From NCBI GenBank assembly GCA_045652465.1, contig JAZRUI010000015.1, positions 186,001 to 250,000 of the forward strand: DNA of 64,000 nucleotides, written 5' to 3'. Below, one piece after another: positions 15,732 to 22,853 of this stretch (positions are counted from its first letter, which is position 1; every line of letters begins with the position of its first letter). The position numbers were made by a program, and so were the translations under genes. The notes under the pieces were generated by a model. That model was not told where the DNA came from and searched no databases. It worked only from the letters and a program-made list of their open reading frames with translations. Origin of the DNA: SIG589 sp045652465 (GTDB taxonomy: Bacteria > Bacillota > Clostridia > Oscillospirales > Acutalibacteraceae).

Positions 15732-17105
15732 ATGGCATTCGATAATCTTTCGGATAAACTTGCGGCGGCGTTTAAGCGCCTGCGCTCAAAGGGCAAACTG
15801 ACCGAATCCGATGTTAAGGAAGCCATGCGAGAGGTTCGCCTTGCTTTGCTCGAAGCTGATGTTAACTATAAAGTTGCCAAGGATTTCACCAATTCGGTAG
15901 CCGAAAAATGCATCGGCGAAAAGGTTATGGAGAGCTTAACTGCTCCCCAAATGGTAATTAAAATTGTTCGCGATGAGCTCGTTGCCTTAATGGGAGGCGA
16001 CCAAGCCCGCCTAAAAACCAGCGACCGTATCCCAACCGTTATTATGATGTGCGGTTTGCAGGGTTCAGGTAAAACAACCCATTCGGCAAAGCTCGCAAAG
16101 CTTCTTAAAGCGCAGGGTCATCGACCGATGCTGGTTGCCTGCGATATTTATCGTCCTGCCGCAATTCAGCAGTTAAAGGTTGTCGGCGAGCAGGTTTCGG
16201 TTCCTGTTTTCGAAAAGGGAACCGAAAAACCCGAGAAAATCGCCCTTGAGGCAGTTCGCTATGCCCGTGACTACGGTCATGATTATATAATCCTCGATAC
16301 TGCAGGTCGCCTGCATATCGATACCGAGCTTATGGCAGAGCTCGACCGTATTACCAAAACGGTTGATGTTAACAACATTCTCCTTGTTGTCGATTCGATG
16401 GTCGGTCAGGATGCCGTTAACATCGCAAAAGCATTTAACGACCAGTTGCCCATCGATGGCGTAATCCTAACCAAGCTCGATGGTGATACCCGCGGCGGTG
16501 CGGCGCTTTCGGTTCGCGCAGTAACGGGCAAGCCGATTATGTTCGCAGGTGTTGGCGAAAAGCTCTCGGAGTTTGAAGAATTCCATCCCGACCGAATGGC
16601 ATCGCGCATACTCGGCATGGGCGATATGCTCTCGCTGATTGAACGCGTTGAGCAGCAGGTTGATGAAAAGAAGGCTCTCGAGGCGGCAAAACGCCTTGAA
16701 GAAAATAAATTCGATTTAAATGATTTGCTTGAACAGTTCCAAAGCCTTAAAAAGATGGGACCGCTCAAGAATGTTCTCGGAATGCTTCCCGGCATGGAAA
16801 AGCAGCTTCGCGATGTTGATATTGATGATCGCATGATGCTTCGAACCGAGGCAATCATTAAATCCATGACCGCGCGCGAGCGCCAAAAGCCCGAGCTTCT
16901 TAATGCATCGCGCCGCAAGCGTATTGCAGCGGGTAGCGGAACAACCGTTGAGGATGTTAACCGCCTTATGAAGCAGTATGAGCAAATGAAAAAAATGTTC
17001 CGCGCCTTCAGCGGCAAAAAAGGCAAGAAAGGCCTTGGCAGATTAGGTGGTATGGGCGGCATGATGCCTCCCGGAATGCCTCCTATGGGCGGAATGAACT
17101 TCTAA
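15732..17105 (+). CDS. ffh: Signal recognition particle protein Ffh
   Basis: 457-residue SRP54 GTPase that binds 4.5S/scRNA and signal peptides to target proteins to the membrane. N domain, then G domain with GLQGSGKTTHSAKL, DTAGR and TKLDGDTRGG, and the Met-rich M domain from about residue 295 ending in MPPGMPPMGGMNF. Strong AAAGGAGG RBS. Followed at 57 bases by rpsP. Confidence 0.97.
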   Translation: MAFDNLSDKLAAAFKRLRSKGKLTESDVKEAMREVRLALLEADVNYKVAKDFTNSVAEKCIGEKVMESLTAPQMVIKIVRDELVALMGGDQARLKTSDRIPTVIMMCGLQGSGKTTHSAKLAKLLKAQGHRPMLVACDIYRPAAIQQLKVVGEQVSVPVFEKGTEKPEKIALEAVRYARDYGHDYIILDTAGRLHIDTELMAELDRITKTVDVNNILLVVDSMVGQDAVNIAKAFNDQLPIDGVILTKLDGDTRGGAALSVRAVTGKPIMFAGVGEKLSEFEEFHPDRMASRILGMGDMLSLIERVEQQVDEKKALEAAKRLEENKFDLNDLLEQFQSLKKMGPLKNVLGMLPGMEKQLRDVDIDDRMMLRTEAIIKSMTARERQKPELLNASRRKRIAAGSGTTVEDVNRLMKQYEQMKKMFRAFSGKKGKKGLGRLGGMGGMMPPGMPPMGGMNF

Positions 17106-17161
17106 TTCGTTTTTAAAGAGAAATCTTTTAAATAAATAACTATTTTGGGAGGTGCAAGAAA

Positions 17162-17404
17162 ATGGCAGTTAAAATCAGACTTCGTCGTATGGGTTCTAAG
17201 AGAAATCCCTTCTACCGTGTTGTTGTAGCAGATTCCCGTTTCCCCAGAAACGGTCGTTTCATTGAGGAGATCGGTTACTTTGATCCCACCAAGGAGCCCG
17301 CTGAATTCAAGGTTGATGCTGATAAGGCAAAGCAGTGGATTGCAAACGGCGCTCAGCCCACCGACACAGTTAAGGCCTTCTTAAAGAAGAACGACATTGT
17401 GTAA
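17162..17404 (+). CDS. rpsP: Ribosomal protein S16
   Basis: 80 residues, full length: VKIRLRRMGSKRNPFYRVVV and SRFPRNGRFIEEIGYFDP are diagnostic. Small-subunit assembly protein. Strong GGGAGGTG RBS; standard neighbour of ffh and khpA. Confidence 0.98.
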   Translation: MAVKIRLRRMGSKRNPFYRVVVADSRFPRNGRFIEEIGYFDPTKEPAEFKVDADKAKQWIANGAQPTDTVKAFLKKNDIV

Positions 17405-17428
17405 GAAAACTCCGAAAGGAATCAGAAA

Positions 17429-17662
17429 ATGCAGGAATTATTGGTTTCAATCGCAGCAGGACTTGTGCAGAAGCCTGAAGAAGTAACCGTAACGGTTGAC
17501 GAGGCTAATGAAGAGGGTGTAATCGTATATCATCTTCATGTAGCTGAGGGCGATATGGGTCGCGTTATCGGCAAGCAGGGCAGAATTGCCAAGGCTATCA
17601 GAACCGTAATGCGCGCTGCTGCAACCCGCAATAATGTTCAAATTGCGGTAGAGATTGACTAA
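17429..17662 (+). CDS. khpA: KH-domain RNA-binding protein KhpA
   Basis: 77 residues with one type II KH domain; the GxxG loop is seen in VIGKQGRIAKAIR. It binds RNA, usually with KhpB, and affects cell division and sRNA function. Between rpsP and rimM as in other Bacillota. Confidence 0.95.
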   Translation: MQELLVSIAAGLVQKPEEVTVTVDEANEEGVIVYHLHVAEGDMGRVIGKQGRIAKAIRTVMRAAATRNNVQIAVEID

Positions 17663-17665
17663 AAC

Positions 17666-17709
17666 AAATACCCCCGATACAACATTTTTGTTGCTACACG
17701 GGGGTATTT
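17666..17709 (+). terminator. Hairpin between khpA and rimM
   Basis: 11-bp stem AAATACCCCCG / CGGGGGTATTT with an inner CAAC / GTTG pair. Only a weak T tract (TTTCCTT) follows, and rimM starts 13 bases later, so it may be a partial attenuator or an mRNA-processing or stability hairpin. Confidence 0.6.
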
Positions 17710-17722
17710 CCTTGAGGGTGCT

Positions 17723-18229
17723 ATGAAAGAATTTTTGGAAACAGGAAAAATCAGCGGAACCCATGGTGTTCGCGGAATGGTGCGAATCCAGCCGTGGTGT
17801 GACAGTAATGAGTTTTTGTGTTCCTTCCGCTCTCTTTATCTTGAGTCGGGCAAGGAACTTAAGGTTGAAAAAATGCAGCCCCACGGAACTGTTGTTATCG
17901 CCAAGCTTAAGGGAATCGATAGCATTGAGGAGGCGGAAGCGCTTCGCAATAAAACGATTTTCATAAAGCGCAGCGATGTTGCCCTTGAAGAGGGTCAGTA
18001 TTTCGTTGATGATATTGTTGGCTGCAAGGTTTATAACATTGAGAATAACGAGCTTTTGGGAGAGGTGTGCGAGGTTTCGGCAACAGGAGCTAACGATGTT
18101 TGGCATATTAAAAATGCAAACGGAGTTTTCCTTATTCCCAAAATCGATGAAATAGTTAAATCGGTTGATGTTTACGAAGGTAAAATCGAAATCACCGTTA
18201 TGAAAGGGCTTTTCGGCGATGAGGATTGA
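17723..18229 (+). CDS. rimM: Ribosome maturation factor RimM
   Basis: 168 residues: N-terminal barrel with TGKISGTHGVRGMVRI and C-terminal PRC barrel with YFVDDIVGCKVYN and FLIPKIDEIVKSVDV. It acts in 30S head assembly. Its end overlaps trmD by 11 bases, a usual coupling. Confidence 0.96.
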   Translation: MKEFLETGKISGTHGVRGMVRIQPWCDSNEFLCSFRSLYLESGKELKVEKMQPHGTVVIAKLKGIDSIEEAEALRNKTIFIKRSDVALEEGQYFVDDIVGCKVYNIENNELLGEVCEVSATGANDVWHIKNANGVFLIPKIDEIVKSVDVYEGKIEITVMKGLFGDED

Positions 18230-18953
18230 TATTTTAACGCTTTTCCCCGAAATGTGCGAGGCGGTTTTAGGCGATAGCATCATCGGCAGGGCCAGAGCAT
18301 CGGGCGCTGTCGCAATCCAATGTCATAACATCCGCGACTATACTACGGATAAGCATGGCAGGGTTGATGATGCCCCGTATGGCGGCGGAATGGGAATGAT
18401 AATGGGCGTTCAGCCTATATATGATTGCTATCAGTCGCTCTTCGGCGAGCAGGAAAAGAAGCCTCATGTAATCTATATGTCGCCCAAGGGCGCAACCTTC
18501 AACCAAAAGAAGGCAATCGAGCTTTCAAAACGCGAGCATATTGTTTTGCTTTGCGGTCATTATGAGGGAATCGACCAGCGCGTGCTTGATGAAATTGTTG
18601 ATGAGGAAATCTCTATCGGCGATTATGTTTTAACAGGCGGCGAAATGGCGGCAGTCGTGGTAACCGATGCGGTATCGCGAATGCTCCCCGGCGTTTTATC
18701 GGATGAGGTTTGCTTCACCGATGAGAGCCACTTTGCGGGGCTGCTTGAATACCCGCAATACACCCGCCCTGCCGAATGGCGCGGCAGGAGTGTTCCCGAT
18801 GTGTTGCTGTCGGGTCATCATAAAAATATTGAAAAATGGCGTCGCGAGCAGGCGATTTTAACAACCCTCGAAAAGCGCCCCGAAATGTTAAAAACGGCGG
18901 AGCTTTCCAAAGAGGATAAGAAGTTTTTGGCATCGATTGAATATAGTGAATAA
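18219..18953 (+). CDS. trmD: tRNA (guanine-37-N1)-methyltransferase TrmD
   Basis: 244-residue SPOUT methyltransferase, SAM-dependent, protecting against frameshifting at G37. Motifs: RIDILTLFPEMCE, VDDAPYGGGMGM, LCGHYEGIDQRV and SIGDYVLTGGE of the trefoil knot. The usual downstream rplS is missing; an HPr gene follows instead. Confidence 0.98.
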   Translation: MRIDILTLFPEMCEAVLGDSIIGRARASGAVAIQCHNIRDYTTDKHGRVDDAPYGGGMGMIMGVQPIYDCYQSLFGEQEKKPHVIYMSPKGATFNQKKAIELSKREHIVLLCGHYEGIDQRVLDEIVDEEISIGDYVLTGGEMAAVVVTDAVSRMLPGVLSDEVCFTDESHFAGLLEYPQYTRPAEWRGRSVPDVLLSGHHKNIEKWRREQAILTTLEKRPEMLKTAELSKEDKKFLASIEYSE

Positions 18954-18974
18954 AAGTTATCAACCCTTGTAGTG

Positions 18975-19042
18975 GTTTTGCACAAAAACGGGTTCTTCGC
19001 AACCTGCCGAATTTGGATAAAAAATAAAAAGTTGTGCAAAAC
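18975..19042. repeat. 11-bp inverted repeat upstream of ptsH
   Basis: GTTTTGCACAA (18975-18985) and TTGTGCAAAAC (19032-19042) are perfect reverse complements 46 bases apart, ending 14 bases before the ptsH -35 box. They could close an RNA domain downstream of trmD or be a spaced operator. Confidence 0.5.
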
Positions 19043-19055
19043 GGTGTCAATTATG

Positions 19056-19083
19056 TTGACTGTTTGATATATTGTGGTATAAT
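19056..19083 (+). promoter_or_regulatory. ptsH promoter
   Basis: TTGACT (19056-19061), 16-base spacer, extended -10 TGG plus TATAAT (19078-19083). Confidence 0.8.
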
Positions 19084-19139
19084 AGGTTTAAGCGATATCC
19101 AGTCGTTAAACAAACTCTTTACAACGAGGAGAATTAAGC

Positions 19140-19403
19140 ATGTGTGTTAAAGATGTAGTTGTTCAGAACGAGGTTGGTTTACATGCCCGTCCCGCAACCT
19201 TCTTCATTCAGAAGGCAAACGAGTTCAAGTCTGCTATCTGGGTTGAAAAGGAAGAGCGTCGCGTAAATGCAAAGAGCCTTCTTGGCGTGCTTTCTCTCGG
19301 CATTGTAGGCGGAACCGCAATCCGCATCATTGCTGATGGCTCCGATGAGGCAGTTGCAGTTGCTGAGCTTGTTAAGCTCGTTGAAAGCGGCTTCGCTGAC
19401 TAA
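19140..19403 (+). CDS. ptsH: Phosphocarrier protein HPr
   Basis: 87-residue HPr. GLHARPA carries the His phosphorylated by enzyme I. KSLLGVLSLG carries the Ser phosphorylated by HPr kinase, which in Bacillota makes HPr a corepressor with CcpA. Both sites are present, so it is a full HPr rather than Crh. ptsI is not adjacent. RBS GAGGAG, own promoter. The tRNA-Pro gene follows. Confidence 0.93.
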   Translation: MCVKDVVVQNEVGLHARPATFFIQKANEFKSAIWVEKEERRVNAKSLLGVLSLGIVGGTAIRIIADGSDEAVAVAELVKLVESGFAD

Positions 19404-19410
19404 TTAAATT

Positions 19411-19436
19411 AAAAAACCCGCCTTCCGCAGGCGGGT
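19411..19436. terminator. Hairpin between ptsH and tRNA-Pro
   Basis: 8-bp stem ACCCGCCT / AGGCGGGT. The homopolymer is an A tract on the upstream side, so as a terminator it would work for the minus strand, where no gene ends. On the plus strand it is followed by ACATATATCC, allowing readthrough into the tRNA. Confidence 0.5.
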
Positions 19437-19444
19437 ACATATAT

Positions 19445-19522
19445 CCGGGTGTGGCGCAGTTTTGGTAGCGCGCTTGAATGGGGTTCAAGAGGCCGCAGGT
19501 TCAACTCCTGTCACTCGGACCA
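19445..19522 (+). tRNA. tRNA-Pro, anticodon GGG
   Basis: 78 bases including encoded CCA. All arms fold: acceptor CCGGGTG / CACTCGG (one G-U), D stem GCGC / GCGC, anticodon stem CTTGA / TCAAG with loop ATGGGGT (anticodon GGG), and T stem GCAGG / CCTGT with loop TTCAACT. It reads CCC/CCU proline codons. No separate promoter is obvious, so it probably shares the ptsH transcript. Confidence 0.95.
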
Positions 19523-19562
19523 TAAAGAAAAGGAGATACTTTGGTATCTCCTTTTCTTTATG
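19523..19562 (+). terminator. Terminator after tRNA-Pro
   Basis: Long perfect stem: the left arm ends GGAGATAC, loop TTTG, and the right arm starts GTATCTCC and runs into TTTTCTTTA. It begins one base after the tRNA CCA. Confidence 0.8.
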
Positions 19563-19588
19563 CTTTGAAATGATAATAGCTAATCTTA

Positions 19589-19759
19589 CGGTCTCTTGAA
19601 CCCGAGAGGGTCCGCAGCGTAAAAAACAGTCCTGTGGACTGTTTTTAGCGAGGAGCGCGCAGGCGGGTACCGAAGCCTTCGGCTTGGGTCGTGGGGAGGA
19701 GCGTGTGCCGCAGGCTCACGCCAAGAGGCCGCAGTCGGGGCGCCTGTCACTCGGACCAT
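19589..19759. repeat. tRNA-Pro-derived repeat element
   Basis: The right end (19723-19759) copies the last 37 bases of the tRNA gene plus one flanking base (19487-19523). The first 12 and last 17 bases are identical and only the 8-base T-loop segment differs. The left end (19589-19603) is an inverted copy, 14 of 15 bases, of the tRNA anticodon-arm segment 19481-19495. Between them are hairpins, the clearest at 19622-19646 (AAAAACAGTCC / GGACTGTTTTT). No gene inside. It looks like a tRNA-targeted repeat or decayed attachment-site duplication. Confidence 0.6.
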
Positions 19760-19765
19760 TTACTT

Positions 19766-19806
19766 GAAAAACCGCTTAAACAGAGTGTTTGAGCGGTTTT
19801 GCCGCT
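19766..19806. terminator. Terminator downstream of the zinc-ribbon gene
   Basis: 15-bp stem (19768-19782 / 19786-19800, one G-U) with a 3-base loop. On the minus strand it is followed by a T run, fitting termination of the gene ending at 19816. The plus side has TTTTTT at 19808. Confidence 0.8.
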
Positions 19807-19815
19807 CCTTTTTTA

Positions 19816-20217
19816 CTATAATAGGCTCAAAATAGCAACTAATCCTGTATATCCTGAATATACCATTAAAGTAATTGATATAATAGCAAAAAGGATTCCT
19901 CCTATAAGACAACGCATAGTTTTGAATTCCTCTTTATTTTTGTACCATTTTAAAAGTGTTATTGCAAATTTGCCAATAAAAAATCCTATTAAAAATAAAA
20001 TTATGACAATAAATCCTTCTGCATTCTTACTAATATCTCTAACAATAGAAGTGGCGAAATAATACATAGCAAGTCCAAAAATACCCAATAAAATCAATGC
20101 TATAAATACACCTTTGAGGGTTGCGATAAAATCACTTGTTGGCATTTCTGTAAGACAATAAGGACAACGCGTTGCGTTTGCATCTATTTCTTTTTTACAA
20201 TTTCTACATTTAGCCAT
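19816..20217 (-). CDS. Zinc-ribbon membrane protein, unknown function
   Basis: 133 residues. N-terminal zinc ribbon CRNCKKE...CPYC, then three or four hydrophobic segments (GVFIALILLGIFGLAMYY, FIVIILFLIGFFIGKFAI, CLIGGILFAIISITLMVY). The zinc ribbon should be cytoplasmic. The ATG at 20217 follows GGAGGAA. The gene is clearly more AT-rich than its neighbours, lies next to tRNA-derived repeats and is preceded by a folded RNA leader with a terminator just before the RBS. These are signs of acquired origin and possible attenuation control. Function not recognised. Confidence 0.75.
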   Translation of the reverse strand: MAKCRNCKKEIDANATRCPYCLTEMPTSDFIATLKGVFIALILLGIFGLAMYYFATSIVRDISKNAEGFIVIILFLIGFFIGKFAITLLKWYKNKEEFKTMRCLIGGILFAIISITLMVYSGYTGLVAILSLL

Positions 20218-20236
20218 TTTATTCCTCCATAAAATT

Positions 20237-20406
20237 AAAAAAGTGTGTGCAACCGAAGTCACACACACCGAAAAACGCATGACTCCAAGTCGCTACCACA
20301 CAACATTTCCAACAAACATTAAAGCATGTGAAAACAGAGCCTGCATTTTTACCAAGATAAAAATACACGCCTTAATGTTTGCAAATATTGAAATGTTATG
20401 TGGTAG
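20237..20406 (-). ncRNA. Folded small RNA or riboswitch-like leader with its own terminator
   Basis: About 170 bases read on the minus strand. A 17-bp stem (20390-20406 with 20293-20309, one G-U) encloses a 13-bp stem (20369-20381 with 20313-20325) and a 7-bp apical stem (20358-20364 with 20345-20351). A terminator follows (GTGTGTG / CACACAC with a T6 run at 20242-20237). Transcription should start at the base of the long stem. The Shine-Dalgarno of the zinc-ribbon gene lies 9 bases past the T run, so it may be a free small RNA, an attenuator leader or both. No known riboswitch or T-box motif recognised; a 6S-like RNA is possible. Confidence 0.6.
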
Positions 20407-20410
20407 GGTA

Positions 20411-20439
20411 ATTATAGCATTATTTTCCTTATAATTCAA
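20411..20439 (-). promoter_or_regulatory. Promoter of the folded RNA
   Basis: Minus strand TTGAAT (20439-20434), 17-base spacer, TATAAT (20416-20411). Predicted start at 20404-20406, the first bases of the long stem. Confidence 0.8.
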
Positions 20440-20464
20440 TAAAAACCTGGTTTCACACCAACAG

Positions 20465-20493
20465 TTGCATTTTGTCGCTCGGTGGTGTATTAT
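20465..20493 (+). promoter_or_regulatory. Promoter of the phosphoesterase gene
   Basis: TTGCAT (20465-20470), 17-base spacer, TATTAT (20488-20493), 17 bases before the ATG at 20511. Confidence 0.6.
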
Positions 20494-20510
20494 TTTTTCG
20501 AGGTGGTATA

Positions 20511-21587
20511 ATGCTTAAATTCAACCCCATCGTTTTTGCGGTGAATAAAAATTATCAAATAATCATCCCCGTGAGCGGCGAATGCTTTGCATCCCTAAAG
20601 GTGGGGGGCGAGGAGTTTTTCAGCCATTCTAACGGAATGGCGCTCCAAAAATCCGATGTTCATAAAATCGATGTTCCCTGCGATAGCCTAAACCAAGCAG
20701 GGGAATACACGGTTTGCCTGCGCCCCGTAACGCTCCGCAAGGGCTACGGCGCCGAAACGGCAGAGCCTTTTTTCAAAACCTATTCCTTCTTTGCGCCACC
20801 CAAGGATAATCTTCGCGCCTATAATATTTCCGATGCACACAGCCTGGTTTGCGAGCCCATAGCAGCAGCAAAGGCCTTTGGCAAAATTGATGTTTTGATT
20901 CTTTGTGGCGATATAATGCATTTTTGCGATAAAGCGGAGGATTTCGAGAATGTTTATAAAATTTGCAGCGAGCTGACAGGCGGCGGCATTCCCGTTGTTT
21001 CCGCCCGCGGAAACCATGATATGCGCGGTCGAATGGCGGAGCGCTATGCCGATTATATGCCCGCCGCCAACGGCAAAATATTCTATACCTTCCGCGTCGG
21101 CAGCATTTGGGGCGTTGTTCTCGATTGCGGCGAGATAACCGCCGATGATAACCCCGCCCATGGTTTCACGGTTTGTTGCGATTCCTTCCGCCGAGAGCAA
21201 ACCGAGTTTTTGAAAACTGTAGTTGCCAACAAGGAAAAGGAATATGCCGCCGAGGGGGTTAAAACCCGCCTCGTTGTGGTGCATGACCCATTTTTCGAGC
21301 GCCATAACCCGCCCTATGATGTCGCGCGCGATATTTTTGCCGATTGGTTCGAGATTATCGAGCCAAACATAAACCCCGATTTTTGGCTTTGCGGACATTC
21401 GCATCAGTGCTTGGTGCGCCGCCCGCCCTATTCGGTTTTGGAATTTCAAATAAAAACCCCGCTCATAATGGCATCAACCAACGGAGAAAACTTCTTCCGC
21501 GGCGGCGGATTCGAGTTTAGCGATTCGGGCACCTATCTAACCTTTGTGGATAACAGCGGAAACGCCGGCGAGAAAATTAAGATATAA
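20511..21587 (+). CDS. Metallophosphoesterase (calcineurin-like), cytoplasmic
   Basis: 358 residues. A beta-rich N-terminal domain (about 1-95) with no signal peptide is followed by a calcineurin-type core. Metal-binding motifs: SDAH (DxH), LCGDIMH, ARGNHD, VVHDP and LCGHSH, all the expected ligands. It should hydrolyse a phosphomono- or diester; substrate unknown. Start at 20511 after GAGGTGG. Single-gene unit convergent with bsh. Confidence 0.88.
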   Translation: MLKFNPIVFAVNKNYQIIIPVSGECFASLKVGGEEFFSHSNGMALQKSDVHKIDVPCDSLNQAGEYTVCLRPVTLRKGYGAETAEPFFKTYSFFAPPKDNLRAYNISDAHSLVCEPIAAAKAFGKIDVLILCGDIMHFCDKAEDFENVYKICSELTGGGIPVVSARGNHDMRGRMAERYADYMPAANGKIFYTFRVGSIWGVVLDCGEITADDNPAHGFTVCCDSFRREQTEFLKTVVANKEKEYAAEGVKTRLVVVHDPFFERHNPPYDVARDIFADWFEIIEPNINPDFWLCGHSHQCLVRRPPYSVLEFQIKTPLIMASTNGENFFRGGGFEFSDSGTYLTFVDNSGNAGEKIKI

Positions 21588-21589
21588 CG

Positions 21590-21627
21590 AAAGCCTCCCT
21601 AATTTAAAGGGAGGCTTTATTTTTTTG
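21590..21627 (+). terminator. Terminator of the phosphoesterase gene
   Basis: Stem AAGCCTCCCT / AGGGAGGCTT followed by a T run. It lies across the last codons of bsh on the other strand. Confidence 0.88.
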
Positions 21628-22509
21628 AATTGGATAACTAATTAACCTGTCATCCGCTAAATTCTCATCCGAGATGGAAAACGCCTTAATCTCTCCGCCA
21701 TCATAGGTCTTATAATAGTAAATCCCTTTTTCCATATCCATACAGGAGGTGTAGATGCTGAAAACGGGCTTGCCGTCGGGCAGCATCAGGCAGCCTTTGG
21801 GCACCTCAACCGTGGCGATAGCGCGGAAAAATCCGCTTTCATCCAAGGGTTTTGTGTGCCTTGCCGCAAACGCCGCGCGAACAAACCGCGAAGGCGACGA
21901 CCAATCTCCCGGCAACCCCAAAGCTCCCTCGCCGCGCCCGAAAACGGGAGCGCTCGGCTCGATGGGATTAAGCGCCGAAAAGTCGGATAAATGGGTCAGC
22001 ATTTTGGGAAACGGCGGCTCATTGGTTAAAACATTTATATCGTTTTCATAAATGTGTGTGCCGCCCTTTGTTATTTCGAGGGTTAGGCTTCGCTCTTTGT
22101 CCGCAATCATAAAATGGAGCGGGGATTTAGGGTATTCCTTCGAAAAAGAACCGTCGAAAATGTGGGTGTTTTCGAGGAGCTGCCGCGCCTCAACCGCGGT
22201 TTCGCATTGCCCTAAAACGAACGGAATCAGCTCATAGGTTGCAATGTTTTTCTTGCCCTCGCAAAACGGGGGATAGGCGGCGCTTTTCGGAAAATTAAGC
22301 CCCGCCATGCAAAGCCCCTTTTCGTTTAAAGCATCATAATAAAGCGGATAATTTTCCGCTACGGTCGCCATTCCGATGATGGCAAAATGCTCATTTTCGA
22401 GGCAGGGAAAAGAAAAGCGTCGCGGCGAAACCGTAACGCTTTCAAAATAGGAATATTCAAGGTCTAAAGTGCGGCCGAAAAATGAGCCGCGCCTAATTGC
22501 CGTGCACAT
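21604..22509 (-). CDS. bsh: Choloylglycine hydrolase family protein, probable bile salt hydrolase
   Basis: 301-residue Ntn hydrolase. Cys2 follows Met1 directly, as needed for the autocatalytic nucleophile. FGRTLDLEYSYFESV provides the Arg and Asp of the active site, NEKGLCMAGLNFP, LTNEPPF (catalytic Asn), GLPGDWSSPSRFVR (catalytic Arg) and YTSCMDMEKGIYYYKTY follow. These stretches read very like the Clostridium perfringens conjugated bile acid hydrolase, so taurine/glycine deconjugation of bile salts is the best guess; penicillin V acylase activity is the alternative. No signal peptide, cytoplasmic. Last gene of a five-gene operon. Confidence 0.88.
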   Translation of the reverse strand: MCTAIRRGSFFGRTLDLEYSYFESVTVSPRRFSFPCLENEHFAIIGMATVAENYPLYYDALNEKGLCMAGLNFPKSAAYPPFCEGKKNIATYELIPFVLGQCETAVEARQLLENTHIFDGSFSKEYPKSPLHFMIADKERSLTLEITKGGTHIYENDINVLTNEPPFPKMLTHLSDFSALNPIEPSAPVFGRGEGALGLPGDWSSPSRFVRAAFAARHTKPLDESGFFRAIATVEVPKGCLMLPDGKPVFSIYTSCMDMEKGIYYYKTYDGGEIKAFSISDENLADDRLISYPIQKNKASL

Positions 22510-22526
22510 TAAAAATCAGTCCCTTT

Positions 22527-22853
22527 TTATTGCTGTGGCACAACCGCGAAAAAAACAAGCGGCTCGTCATAAGGGTTGGTAAACGAATGGCTCTCGCCCT
22601 TTTTGCAGTAGTGACAGTCGCCCGCGGAAAGTATTTCCTCGCCGTTTTCCAAGAGCATCTTGCCCTTTCCCTCTAAAACATAGATAATCTCGCTCGAGGT
22701 ATCGTGGCAGTGCATCCCAATCGAGCAGCCGTGAAGAAGGGTGCCCTTTAATATTTTGTTCATTCCGTCGTTAAAAATACGCGCCGAAAAAACTCCCTCT
22801 CCGCCTAAAAAATGCTCCATATCATTTTGCGGAATATTCTCGAAATCAATCAT
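22527..22853 (-). CDS. Cupin domain protein
   Basis: 108 residues, single cupin barrel: motif 1 GMHCHDTSSEIIYVLEGKG with metal-binding His/Glu, motif 2 LSAGDCHYCKKGESHSFTN. Substrate unknown; possibly a sugar-binding or isomerase-type cupin. It overlaps the upstream acetyltransferase gene by 8 bases and lies 17 bases before bsh. Confidence 0.85.
   Translation of the reverse strand: MIDFENIPQNDMEHFLGGEGVFSARIFNDGMNKILKGTLLHGCSIGMHCHDTSSEIIYVLEGKGKMLLENGEEILSAGDCHYCKKGESHSFTNPYDEPLVFFAVVPQQ

Noticed and set aside
18219..19139. rplS expected after trmD
   Set aside because: No L19-like frame exists between trmD and ptsH on either strand.
19445..19759. Second tRNA-Pro gene at 19723-19759
   Set aside because: Only the 3' half is present and the T loop is replaced, so it cannot fold into a tRNA.
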